Assembly: GCA_035079385.1 (NCBI GenBank)
Contig: JAVHKY010000010.1
Span: 4,154,001-4,218,000 of the forward strand
DNA: 64,000 bases
Source: Aspidiotus rigidus
Taxonomy: Eukaryota; Arthropoda; Insecta; Hemiptera; Diaspididae
Direction: 5' to 3'
Position numbers and translations under genes: made by a program. The stretch's first letter is position 1; each line of letters starts with the position of its first letter. Below, in pieces: positions 12,001 through 23,700 of the stretch. Under the pieces are notes generated by a model that saw only the letters and a program-made list of their open reading frames with translations, was not told where the DNA came from and ran no database searches.

Positions 12001-13132
12001 TAAAGTAGTATACGAAATTCTGGGTGCATATTGGGGGGGTCAATGAAGAGCCTACAACCTATCCTTTAGGACTAGCATAATGCATAATGTTGGCTTCTTA
12101 TATGATTAATGTGTGTGAGTATTTACAAATTGCAGGTGACATTAACTTGTCGCTGCGAGCCTTGGCCATGTGAAGTCACACTGGACGAATCTCGATTGAG
12201 AGTGAAACCTCGAATCAGATATATAAAAAACAATCTCGTTTTTTTCTTAGACGGTTCATCCCTAGAGATAGATGTAATTATATTGTGCACTGGTAAGCAT
12301 ATATTTCAACGTGCCCCTTTAGTGCAAGAAATAGCCCATGTGAATTACCTAGGAGGGTCCACATTCCAATCTGCGCTAGAACCGGCAAATGGGTGTATCT
12401 ACTATACTGGGACATCCAACATGAAGCAGATTTCCAAAGGGGCAACTCAAGACTCGAGTGAACAACTCCTCATTGCACTGACACCTGTTCGCATTATGGA
12501 AATTGCTCCTTCACCGCATCCTTCAAATGTATGTTTATTATATACCCCTTCATTTTCCTTCTATAAAGGTTATTTGTACGATGTGCCATTTGTACATGAA
12601 TCTTGCGGTGTGAGAATACGCGAAGGCAAAATTATCGAACCTCTGTACAAAAAATTTATCAACATAACGCAACCGTCTATGTCTTTCATAGGTTATGTTG
12701 GAGGAATCTTTTTGTTCGCATTGTTTGATTTACAGGTAAGTCACTCAAACGTTGTTTGTCGCGTACCAATAAATTTTTCCGTTCATTCGTGGCAACATTA
12801 TGTGATTTTCATTCAAGGCCGAAGTGTTTATCAAACATCTGATAGGCTGTATAAAATTACCACATCAACATGTTATGATGGCATCTTTGGTAGACGAAAT
12901 TCTGATGAAGAAAAGAAACGGAGTGCCAAATAAATCTTATTTTATGGAGAAAAATGTGGAGGAGTATTGCGCGAGTCTTTTTTATCTAGGAAACATAAAG
13001 GCGTTTGCTCCTGTTCTGTGGAAAATATCCTATGAAAATATATCGCGTTACGAGCAACGACTGCACAGAAAATATCCACCAAAATTCGAAGTAATCGACG
13101 ATGAAAACTTTATATGTCTCGAAGAAAATTAA
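9064..13132 (+). CDS. Flavin-containing monooxygenase, 7 exons, 417 aa
   Basis: It is predicted to oxygenate nucleophilic N or S atoms of small molecules using FAD, NADPH and O2. Exons: 9064-9233, 9324-9465, 9553-9680, 10719-10893, 12136-12292, 12569-12735, 12818-13132; all phases agree (1254 nt). The FAD-binding GAGAAG sits at residues 7-12, the FMO signature FNGEIIHSRAY at 163-173, the NADPH-binding GHGTSG at 188-193, and the family motif IILCTGY spans the exon 5/6 junction. Later PLY, PSMSFIG and LFDLQ blocks also fit the family. Length matches insect FMOs; unlike many vertebrate FMOs there is no C-terminal hydrophobic anchor, so it may be soluble. Intron 2 needs the weak donor AAA|GTTCGC; without it the frame meets TGA. 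Intron 5 (12293-12568) is 276 nt with no in-frame stop. Possible polyadenylation signals (ATTAAA at about 13162) follow. Confidence 0.88.
11361..11555. mobile_element. 195-bp hAT-like MITE in monooxygenase intron 4
   Basis: The ends are inverted copies: CCGGGGCGTAGCTAG on the left, and CAGGGGCGTAGCCAG when the right end is reverse-complemented. CAG-initial termini with GGCGTAGC are typical of non-autonomous hAT-type elements (family knowledge). No clear 8-bp target duplication survives. Confidence 0.5.
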
Positions 13133-13455
13133 GCGTCTGTATAAATACGAATAATACTCTATTAAATAATTCGCAGACTATAATTTTTTACCATCCTTAA
13201 TTGTGCAATAATTTTAAGTCGGACAATTAAAACTATTCAGAAAACTACTTAAAATAAAAATATTAAAAAATTGATAAAATGTTTCTAAAGAATAAATTTG
13301 CAGAATTATTCACGAATCGAAGGGAATAAAATATGAAAATATGTGTTTAAGAAGTTGACTATTGTTCTTCTATTGCGGGCTGTTCCTGAAATGAAAATCA
13401 TGGGTCGGCTGTCGTACCTGATTTCAAATTTGCAAACCAGAAGATTTTCTGAAAT

Positions 13456-14191
13456 TTAGTTAATTGTTGGAAAGTCGATTTTTTTCGGAGTTATTGGGTT
13501 TCCTCCAATACCAAACCAGCCACAATAGAAATTTTTCTTTTTGCACATTTCTGTAAAAATCGAACGTGATGATGGCATTATTAAAGATTATTCGAAGTCG
13601 CACTCGGGCGCGACGCGGTGCCTAACATGTTTCTATTGTTAACAAAATGAATAAAATATTATTTCTCTTAAAATTAAACAAAGATTGGGAGGAGAATGAC
13701 AAGCTCTTGAGAAAAAAAAAAAAAAAAAAAAGACTTGTGATGTCCAAAAAATTCAGAAATCTTGCTCAGCTATACTAAATTTATCTAATAAGCTGCAAAC
13801 CTCCTTTAGAACGGGTAATTTCTCAACTGCTAAATTTAACGTTAACATGTAAATGTAACTCATATAATATTTGACCAACAAAATTTAAGCTGGCGATATA
13901 TTTTATTCGAACTCGATATAGTAATTGCTTCGCAGGAAAAAGAAAAAAAGGCCGAAAAACTGTTTAAAAAAGAACCTAACGAAAAATTATTGTCCACTTA
14001 CTTTTACCATTTTCATTGCAACGACATATCATACACCCTTCTTCCCAAGTTTCTGGTCCTGGTTTGCAAGAATTGGGATCCGGTATTCCGGCGATTGTAG
14101 TTCCATTTCCAGTTTCCGTATTTTCGCTTGATGCGTCCAGCTTAATAAGACGGATGATGAAGATCGCAAATATAATCACGTACGATTTCAT
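13456..14191 (-). CDS. Secreted single-domain pacifastin-like protein, 2 exons, 94 aa
   Basis: Pacifastin light-chain domains are small disulfide-bonded serine-protease inhibitors of arthropod haemolymph. Exon 1 (14191-14002, donor AAAA|GTAAGT) encodes a signal peptide (about residues 1-22, MKSYVIIFAIFII...) and the pattern C-x10-C-x2-C-x-C-x3-G, which is the first two thirds of the pacifastin motif. Exon 2 (13550-13456) starts after TTTTTACAG in the right phase and supplies two more cysteines, in CKKKNFYC, before a stop at 13456-13458. The family normally has C-T-x3-C at the end; here it is C-x6-C with no Thr, so either the protein is divergent or a different second exon is used. Exon 1 is well supported and exon 2 moderately. 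It lies tail-to-tail with the monooxygenase, about 320 bp apart. Confidence 0.6.
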
Positions 14192-15755
14192 TTTAAAATA
14201 AAAGAACGAAAATATTCGAGCTCACCAGCCACAGCCAAACGACGCGCAAGAAAATTATCAACAATCGATGGAAAACGATGCACTCGTATTGACGAAATTT
14301 TAGGAAGATAATTAAGTGGAATAAAGCTATTAACTCATTGACTGCCTTGGTCTATACGTGATTGTTCTAGAATAGTCGATCTATGCCTACAATTTTCCAA
14401 TAAGAAAAAAAAAAACGAAGTAATTTCTCATCAATCGGAAAAATACTGGGTAGTTGAAATCATAGCAAAAATGTTTTTAACCATAGATTTTTGTTGAGAG
14501 GATAGAAATAGGTTAGATCGTGAGAATTTTGTACATGTACGTAATCGAGGCTATTTTAAATGTTGAAATCGTTGATTATGAGTAGAGATGAACGAGACCC
14601 AGACGACGGCCTCTGAATTTTCTTTCTTTTTAACAAAATTCTTGTATTCTTCATTATTATTTAATAATTCGCTCACGTACTATCGTATACATTTTCAATA
14701 CACAGCTTTGATTTTACAATTAATTTGAGCATTTTGAACACGTACGTTTACGAGCAACTGAAAGTTGAAATATGGCGAAGCGATTTTCTTGAAAATAGAA
14801 ATTTCTAGAAAAATCTTCTATTCCTATGACTTAAAGTAGCCTTCACCATCTAAACCTACAAAATATTTGGAGACGAATTAAGATTATTCCTCATCTGTCG
14901 TATTGAGATCTCGTATAATGTGTTCTTGTAAGCTAGCTCATGAATTAATATCAACTTCAATAGGGAGAGAAAAAATGTTTTTGAAACTGCTCTCAAAATC
15001 TTGGTGAAGAAATAATTTATCTCATAAATCGATGAACCCCTCTCTTTGGAAAAACCATCACGATTTCTGTCGGTGATAAAAAGAAGGGAAAAAAAAAGAT
15101 GCTTACAGATCAACGATCACCCATATCAACATCGTAATTTGGGAATTGAAACAAATACTAAGCGAACTTTTTTTCGAGAATCTCGTACAATTGGAAGTTT
15201 TTAGGTCCGAGAGCTTTTTGTTGAAGTATAATGATGATAACGGTCACTCAGAATATTATAAATACCTATTTTGTAACATTTTGAGAAAAAAAAAAAAAAA
15301 TCCTAAATCGAAAAGCATTAATAAGAAGATTGAAGAGTACAACAGTTATGACGACGATTATGGTTGCTGCAATAGTATTTCCTAAAAATAGAAATGAAAT
15401 TTCATTTTTGTTTGAGGATTCTAATTATATAATACTGAATCTTTTGAGGAAAGTAAACAGGTAGAATTATGGGATCTCTTAATTTTAAAATAAACTATTA
15501 AAAAGAAAGAAAGAAATTGTTTTAAACGACACGCAGTTACTAGTTTATTTGGCGAGTTTTACCTGAAATGATACAGTAACTTATCTAGATCTAAATTTTC
15601 ATCAAGTAGGCTACCGCGGGAATTTTCAATCTAGGAAACAAATTCCTGTGCGACGACCCCGATTTCTATACCTGAGCTACTTTTATTGCCGCTCAGACCT
15701 AATGAAAAGATGATGCTGCCCTACAAAGTTGAATTGACGTATATTCCACCGACGA
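14192..15755. other. Intergenic, nothing firm
   Basis: Only short AT-rich open frames occur. A minus-strand frame at 15113-14856 was considered as an exon of the neighbouring gene but its splice phase does not fit. A (TAAG/GAAA)-rich patch lies near 15500. Confidence 0.35.
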
Positions 15756-16340
15756 TCAGGCAAACTGTACCATTAGAAGAATTTCTTCTTGATTATTGAT
15801 TTGGATATAGGTACGCATCAATTCAAGTTTGTATGGCAGAATACTGGTACATACTAATGTAGTTGTTAGAACATTCATAATCGTCTCATTACTTGAAGCT
15901 AAACAGTTATTTAGTTCAGGTACGAGTGAGTTGGGTAAAAGCCTTAAAAGGACGTTTATACGAGTTGCGGAGATTCCCGCTACCAGCGGAACGTGAGTGA
16001 TCATTCATTATCAATTATCATTAGTCGCCTGCTTTTAAAGGAAGAAAAATTAGTGAATTCCAATGAATTTTGTTCCCATGTTTAGTTTGCCAAAAGTACT
16101 CGCTCAAAACCACGGTTTACTAAACAGTGATTGACGATTCTTACCATTTTACCTCATTTTTTCCAAAGTGATCGAATTTTTATCATTCTCAATCTCGCAC
16201 GTTTCCTCGAGCGAATTCATCATTCCACAAAATGGTAACACTGGAAGTTCAAACACAAGAGTGGTGGTGACGTTATGTTCTTTTTCTTGATTCAACAAAA
16301 CGGAATTCAAGCTGATGACGTTATAATGACAAAATACCAT
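15756..16340 (-). CDS. Tentative two-exon gene, 124 aa, unknown function
   Basis: Exon 1 (16340-16153) starts with ATG and reads MVFCHYNVISLNSVLLNQ, ending at the donor ATGAG|GTAAAA. Exon 2 (15942-15756) follows the acceptor CCTTTTAAG in the correct phase, contains LPNSLVPELNNCLASSNET, and ends in TGA. Sum 375 nt, 125 codons. The composition looks protein-like (amphipathic, with several Cys) but I recognise no domain. Alternative acceptors near 15965 are out of phase. The first ATG lies opposite the start of the E2F transcription unit, so a shared promoter is possible. Confidence 0.35.
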
Positions 16341-17116
16341 GCATGCATGCTACTTTTCTGGTTGTAACGAATCGAAAAAAGAGAACGAAATTAATCTAGA
16401 ATAAGTGTTGCCAATGGTATTTTCAAGTGGTACCGGTGGCACGTTGTCTGTCTTTTCAATAACGTTTTTATTATATTGAATGATTAATTTAATGAAGTTC
16501 GTTCAACTAAAAATAGTCGTGAGTTCACTAATTAAAACCTCACGTAAATTTTACAAAGTATTCGCTCTATTAGAACTTGAAACGCAACAAATAGTGATTA
16601 CGAAAGTTAGCCTATAAAAATTTTTGGACCCCTTTTTATCCAAGCGTTCTCATTCACGTTGCCGTGGTCAGCAGCTGCCGAAAGTCAACGGAAAAATAAA
16701 GGCGGACTTTTCGTTTTTGCATATGGCGATTTGCTAAGTGGGGTTCGTAAAACGGGACTTGTGATTGGGCGGGATTGTTATTATTCCAGAAACTGAAAAA
16801 CTTATGTTTGGCGTTGGTAATTTTTTTTTTTCCTCCTTTCGGATACCCTTCATAGTTTTTAATTCGTCATACTTCTAGATTTCGTAGTTGTTAATGCGAT
16901 TAATCTAAAATCCACGCAAATGTAGCTCGAACGTATGCAGGTTTGTGTGCGTGTGCCGAGTAGTTCAAAGTTCCGTTGCCTCTCTTCGCGACATTTTCTT
17001 TTATAATGTTTACGAACGGCCAGCGTAATGACCGCTCGTAATCACAGAGGCTGCTGCAGGCCTAATTTCAAAAGAACTAATTGCAGTTCATATCGCCGAT
17101 ATCAACCAGCCGAAAA
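16341..17116 (+). promoter_or_regulatory. Probable promoter and noncoding first exon of the E2F gene
   Basis: A strong donor, CGAAAA|GTAAGTC, lies at 17117, and the next exon begins at 17688 after TATTTTTTCAG. The sequence from about 16640 to 17116 is more CpG-rich than its surroundings and has no long frame, as expected for a leader. The transcription start is not identifiable. With the minus-strand gene starting at 16340, the interval could act in both directions. Role inferred. Confidence 0.4.
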
Positions 17117-17740
17117 GTAAGTCACCTATTGAATTTTACCTCGATTCCAGACGTGCACGCGTGATGTATTCTCAAAAATGGCCCAAGGGAATGTGTTTTT
17201 CTCTAGTCTCACGCTGGGATGGAGGAGGTTGAAAAATGCTTTCAATTCGAAGGGGGACTTGAATGAATTGTGATCGTATTGTATGCAACGATGTCGATGT
17301 GGAAAACGCTTTCGGTCGAGGAAACGCTTATCACATTATTGTAAGCTGTGCGCGTTGCGGTGCTCACTCAAAATAAAAGTAAAGTTGTCTTATCTTGATA
17401 TTGAGTTTTTACGTGTGTGGAATCGTAATGTAAATGTGGTGCCGATACGATCCTCGTTCGAACTTGAACATTATATCCGGCATTATTTGATTAATTTTCG
17501 TCCGCTGATAATACGAGATCGAGCAACGCAACGCGGCAGTCAATGTGCAGTGGTGTGCTCAGAAATTGTTCGCTGAGAGATGCTGTTGTGGAAGTAGGAA
17601 AGCCTGATCGCAATAATATTTCCTCGCATACGAGTCAACATATGATTTTCGAAGAAATTATCAGGGACTGGTGTTGTATTTTTTCAGCTGATCTCTGCGG
17701 ATTCAAATGTCAAGTGCCTGCCGAACTCTAAATCTAGACA

Positions 17741-20700
17741 ATGCGTCATCACCAGATCCATCCAGAACTGGTAAGTACATCTCGCGTGATAATCGATTGC
17801 TTTGAATTTCCAATTACAGAACTGCACAAAATGATGAACCTTACTTCGATAGGAATTGCCGTTTGATCGATAAATGAAACGAATCTATTTTCTGACTAAT
17901 TGTATCGTAGTGCTTAGTATATCAAGTTATTTGATATGAGATGGTGAAAATATGCATTGTAATGATGAATCTTCGACGATAGGAATTGCCGTTTGATCGA
18001 TAAATGAAGCTGATGTCTAATCTGATGATACAATGCGTATTATGAGTTCGTAAGTACGACGTGATGATACGTCAACGATAGGATGAAATTAGTTAATCCG
18101 CTGACGAGTGCCGATTTCGTGGCCACAGATAATGGAAATAAAGAGTAACGAGAGAGCGACGCGATGAATATTCATCGTAGAAGTTCCCCGAATTCTTGTT
18201 CCTCAATACGATTTTGGTATTTCTGTGTATTTGGCACGTGGCTACATGAAGAAGGTGGTTTTGATAGATAACTCGAGAAGCTCGAACGCATTCATGTTCA
18301 ACTCGGTCACACAGGAGAGAAGCGTTGATAAAGGTTTCATAAATGTGAGAAAAAAACTTGCATGATGCTGTCTCTTTTGAAAGGAATAAACTCTTCAGTG
18401 ATTGCTAAGAAAAATGAATTTATTCAATGACCTTCCGTGAATTGTGTGAAGAGCATCTTCGATAATCCCTCAGTTTAGAGTCAGAAGAAAAGTGGAAAAA
18501 TATTGTGCCTAATCTTCGATTTTTCATGCAAGGTTTCGATTTTATTACGTCAGTTTACTTCTGGAGGGTAAAGATTGGAAAACTCTACATCGTGAGTAAT
18601 TTCTTACACCTTCTCACGACATTCTTACTGCCTTCACCGCTCGAAGATGGATTAAAATGATATTATATCAATTTTAAATGAAAAAATAATGATTCAAGAT
18701 CACCTTGGAATTATAATACTTAGCAGGATCCTGTCACCTTGTTTTCCGGTTTCAAAGTTGCCCGATTATTCTGAAAATGGTCGCTCATCGATTGAGGTGC
18801 GTCAACTCCTCAGAGGAGATTGTCGTCATTATTGATGTGAATATATTGACCACAAGTTGATGGAATAATATAGGTTGACTCACTTTTTATCTCCGCTCTT
18901 CTAGTTTGGATGAAGGGAAATATTATGTAGAGCTTTTGCGAAAATTCTTCGTTGGGGTACCTCATTTTTTAGTTCCCTTGCATTAAGTCGAAATCTTCCT
19001 GCCTATCGGTACGGTGAATAAGAAAGAGAGGGAGGGTCGATGTATTCGCTATTTGACCCCCCCCCCCCCCCTCCTAATAGGTTCTTAGTCCCTTAATTTG
19101 TTTCGAACAGGAAAATTGTGTTCTGTGGACAATGGTACTTTCTTTCCCGTGTAGAAATGTGGCAGCCTGTTGTTTTCTTGAAGTCTTTTCAAAGTAGACA
19201 GGAGCAGGAGTTTGCTTATTTTTCGTTGTTTCATAATCTTTCTCTTTTTGTGTTTAGTATTGTTGTAAACGTTTCCGCTCTCATCATTTTATTATCATTC
19301 AGTAAGTCTTGTTGGGAGCTTGAAAAAAAGGAAAAGTGTCGGAGCAAAGCACTAGAATAATGCATATATTTTCCTTTCATTTTACTGTTGATGACTGATT
19401 GCGGATATCGTCCGAAATTTATGAATGTTTTATGTACTTGATCGATCTAGCCGGTAAAGTTGTATGTAGGAGAGTGCAGAAGAAGTGAAATGTATGCGCA
19501 AGAATGGACTTGTACGTTAGTTCAACTCTGGGCGAAATATTCCGGACAAAAACTATTATACGATAGTCGTGATTTTATATTTTGTTCACGAATACTGCGT
19601 AAAATTTATAACTTCGAAGACTTGTATCATTTTTCGTTCCTGCCATGTCGCGAGGCAATACCATCGTTTGCATTTAGACTTCGGAGTTACCCGTTGAATT
19701 TTATTGGTTAATACGTGATTAGTTGATCGAGTGCAGCGGGTATACTCGAATTTGAGGGATAATTTAATGTTGTTCGTCAGTTACGTGAGCCTCTGTTACA
19801 AAAGAATGTTGTCAGTCTGTTCAAAGGTTATTTTTATGATGAAATTTGTCGTATTTGTGCAGAGTTTGTGTGATGGTCATTTCACTTTCTCGTTAACGAT
19901 GGAATATTCCTATTGTGCCATTTGCGTGTGTTGAAAAGTTTGAATGTAAGATGAATGAATTGAAAGTCCAAGGTCAGATCGAGAAATGACTCGCTTTCCT
20001 TAACTGCTTTAATTGAAACAAGCAGGCAACTTGAATATTTTCCCATATCTTAATTCTTCCTCTCCTGTTAACTCTCAGAAATTTCTACAAGTCTCTGAAG
20101 TAGGTCAACCCTTTCGCCCCCAATAAAATTTCCAAATCTCCCTTTCTTCTATCATTATCCTAGACGCCCCCATCCATAGCTTGACTCGACCCTACCCCCC
20201 CCCCCCCTCCCTATGTCTGTGTCCTCATTACTTCAAGTCCTCAGGTATTCGTAGTCAATTCACGGAAATCTTTTCAAGTCTACCGGGTAGGTCAGCCCTC
20301 GCTTCCCAAAATTTTCCGAATATGTACTCCCTCGCCTAGCTTCGATTTTTCTATTACCTACTTTACGAATAAATCCCTCTCCATCGCGCGATAGTCGACT
20401 CCAACCTTGCCCAAATCCCTTCCCACAATGTAGTTTTTGAGGCTACGGCACATTTTAATATGAGTAGACACGTCTACAAATGTCGTATATTGTTATTACA
20501 ATTTGGCGCGAGCCGCTTTTGGTTGATTAACCACCGACGGGTGAGAACGAGAACTATCCTTTCTTGAAGTCTTCAGTTACATATTTGTGGTCCCCAAAGT
20601 GAGTAACAGGTCCTCTTCTTCTCGAAAACTACTATTTACAAGGATCCCGTTCTATGGTTTTTTCTATTGAAAAAATCGCCGGGCGCCGACCGGCAAAAAG

Positions 20701-23700
20701 CTTGGAAAAATGTTGACTCTCGAGCTGTACATCGTAGGGGGGTGGGGGAAGAGGAACTTGGAAAAATTTCCACTCGCGAGCTATATGTAATAGGAGAGAG
20801 ACTCGGAAAAATTTTGACTCTCGGGCTATATATTTTGAAGTCTCTAGAGTCCAGGTCACTGATGACGTCATATTTTATAGTATGTTTATAGTAGGTCTAG
20901 GCTTCATCCATATACTGTACTAGCTTCATACTACGTCTAAGCTTGCTTGAATTCTCAATACCGAAACCAATTTGACTCATAGAACAGGTTCCCTGCATTC
21001 CTCGTTTAACTTTCTTGAGTATTGTGGAAAGACCACGGACACCGGATACTTTTCCAGAAAATGACCCAATAAAACTGCTTCAATTGGTAATTTTTGACGA
21101 ACGAAATATTTTTTATAAATCTATTTCATCCGTTTATCCTGAGAATTACTCGAAAACCATTCAGCCAAATGATCCTTAAAATTTCTCGTCAACTATTTGT
21201 ACTTTGAATACACTGTAACATGCACAGTCATATAAAACGAGTTTGATGGTTTCCGAGAATTAGCAATAACAAATTTGAGAGAAAATTGAGAACTGCTCAA
21301 ATAATTAACCGATCCACTATGAAAAATCACGTGCACAACTTATGATACATGACTGTAATTTGAGCTAGTTTAAAGAAGATCCATTCATTCGTTTTGGAGG
21401 AGTTGAGCAGACAAAAAGAAGGTTATAAATGAATAAAAATAATAATTATAATAAGGAAAACTAAAATTTTTTTATTAGTCTCACAGTGACCTAGGACGTG
21501 TATAAACAACGTCGAGAAAATTCATTCCCGTGCAGGTGACTTCTCTAAACAAAGACCTGAAATACGAGACGTTTCCTGAACGGTTATGCGCTCTAAAAAA
21601 TGCCATTTTATTTAAACAATTTGAATCATTCACCTCAAAAAAGGCCTATCTGGAGGATGTCAAACTTTTCAAAAAGCCGTTTAAGGAGTGACAAGTGGTT
21701 TTCACTGCTTCAAAATGGAAATTATTTGGGAAGTTTTTGATATGTTCTGAAGACGACATTTGACTATAAGAAAACACTAACAGAATACTTTTATAATAAT
21801 ATTTTTAATGAAGAAATGGAAAGTTGAAATTACAAGTTATGTAAACCCTTTTTGAAGTGAAAAATTCTCCCACAAAAGAAAGCCAAAATGATGGGAAGGA
21901 GGGGGGGGGGGGAAGCTTGCGAGGGAATTACAAACGAAATTTATTGCTAATATTATTTTGATAATGAAAAATATTATCCAATTTCGAATGCGAAAATCAA
22001 CAAAAATCATACAGCAAAACAGTCGATCTACCGATCTTTCCTTACTCGAAACCATCGAACTTGAATTCTTGATGAATCTGGAACGAATATGCAGCGTCGA
22101 AGTATCGAAGCTGGCTGGCATGGTCGCGTTTTGAAGAGCAAAGATCGAAGATTCATTCTTTAACAAGAGTGCAAATCAAAAGGGCCTATCCTATGTTCAG
22201 GTCCCATTTGGAGTGAGTGATTCAATCATTTGTTTTTTATAATGATGTACTAATTTCTGGATAACCTCCCCTCCCTCATATTCTTTATAACTTTTATTCT
22301 TCTTTTCTGAGTCCTTGGATGATATCTGGGCCGTAGAATCAACTTTCAGCAATTTTCCAATTCTCCGAGTCACAGCCATCCTCTCCTCGAAAATCACAAT
22401 TTTAGGCAGGGTGGGATACCGCATATATTTGTTGGAAAAAAAATAAATAAATAACTATTTTAATTTATAATCTTTGAGAAGAAGTAAAAATACTATAGAA
22501 ATCTAGATCTATCGCCGCAAATCCGTCTCTCCCCTCTCAAAAAAATAAATCGAGAGGAATATCAAAGACAAGGGCAAATGGAAGTCGTATGGTTGATTTT
22601 ATCACGAATTACTAGTACTACGCACGCTTCCCTATTCCAGGGAAAATGTCATCTGCAAAAAAGTCATAATTGCAAGATTTTCCCCCCCCCCCCTCCCCTC
22701 CTCCAAAAAAATATTGATCTCCAGCTTACATTTCTTTGAATCATCCGGAGGAAGCCCTGAAACGAGAAGGGGTTGGCGACTTAGAGCTTATCAAAGGAGA
22801 AGATATGCAACAGAGTTACAGCTCTACCTCTTAGTATTTTGCAGGCCTTAGATTGAGCCCTAGCCCAGTCTAGGCCAGGGTAAAAGCTTTGTAGCGTTAC
22901 CGGAGCCAGAACAAATATTTGACCCATGTAAATTGAGTACCAGGGCAAAAAATTATGCGCGATATCAGGCCTTCAATATTAATGGAATATTTTCTATTGA
23001 CCTCTCAAGTATTTCGGAGGACGACTGTGAGTGAATTTGAAAAGACAAATTTCAGCGACGCTCCAAAAAAGGGAAGTATAAAAAATGTTCTGGCGTAGCC
23101 AAATAAATGAAGATTATGTTTCATGCCTTTTATAACGTAGCATACTAGTTCGTCATTGTCATGCTTGCTTTGCTTGATCTGGGAGTACCACCTTCTTGTT
23201 CTCCACACGCGAGTAAACCCTCTTCTTGAACTAGTATAAGTTTACTTTGGATTATTTCAAGTTGATAGCTTTCGGGTGGTTCGGCCCTTTTGGGTTTAGT
23301 ATGATTCTACTTTAGAATATCCTAAGCTACTGGCTTTTGGGGGGATCAATCGCTGTTGACCGAGCAATGAATCTGCAACACTCAACAATTCGCATAGTAT
23401 ACTGCTGTTTGCAGAGCTTGACGCGCACTTAACGCGTTAGGCGAACCTAAACTACGAATTTGGATGATGCCCGTATTTTTCAACGTTATAAGTATAGCAA
23501 AGACGACCTCTGTTTGTTCTTGGTGAAAATTGCTTTTCACAAACCTAATCTAACATCGACCTCATTCAGGAACTTTGAAGGATTTCGAGTTGTGAACCCT
23601 GGTGAGACTTGCAGAAATATAAATTGGATCGTTTCTTGGTATATTTCTCCCTGAGACATATAAGTAAATGAGGAGAGTTACTCAGAAGAACTTCTGCTCC

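Noticed and set aside
12109..12933. A single 274-codon exon of the monooxygenase
   Set aside because: The conserved CTGY motif and PLFDLQ-AEVF join only if 12293-12568 and 12736-12817 are spliced out.
13370..13448. Alternative downstream exons for the pacifastin-like gene
   Set aside because: They require a 32-bp intron and give only one further cysteine; the exon at 13550-13456 fits better.
14856..15113. Minus-strand frame as third exon of the 15756-16340 gene
   Set aside because: Splice phase does not match and the upstream exon already ends in a stop codon.
17283..17576. 97-codon frame with a C-x-C...C-x2-C start as a zinc-finger protein
   Set aside because: The cysteines do not continue as a finger, and the stretch lies in the intron between the probable leader exon and exon 17688-17770.
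21837..22424. Two minus-strand frames (109 and 75 codons) as a gene in E2F intron 1
   Set aside because: No recognised domain, no compatible splice pair, and one frame crosses a long G/C homopolymer.
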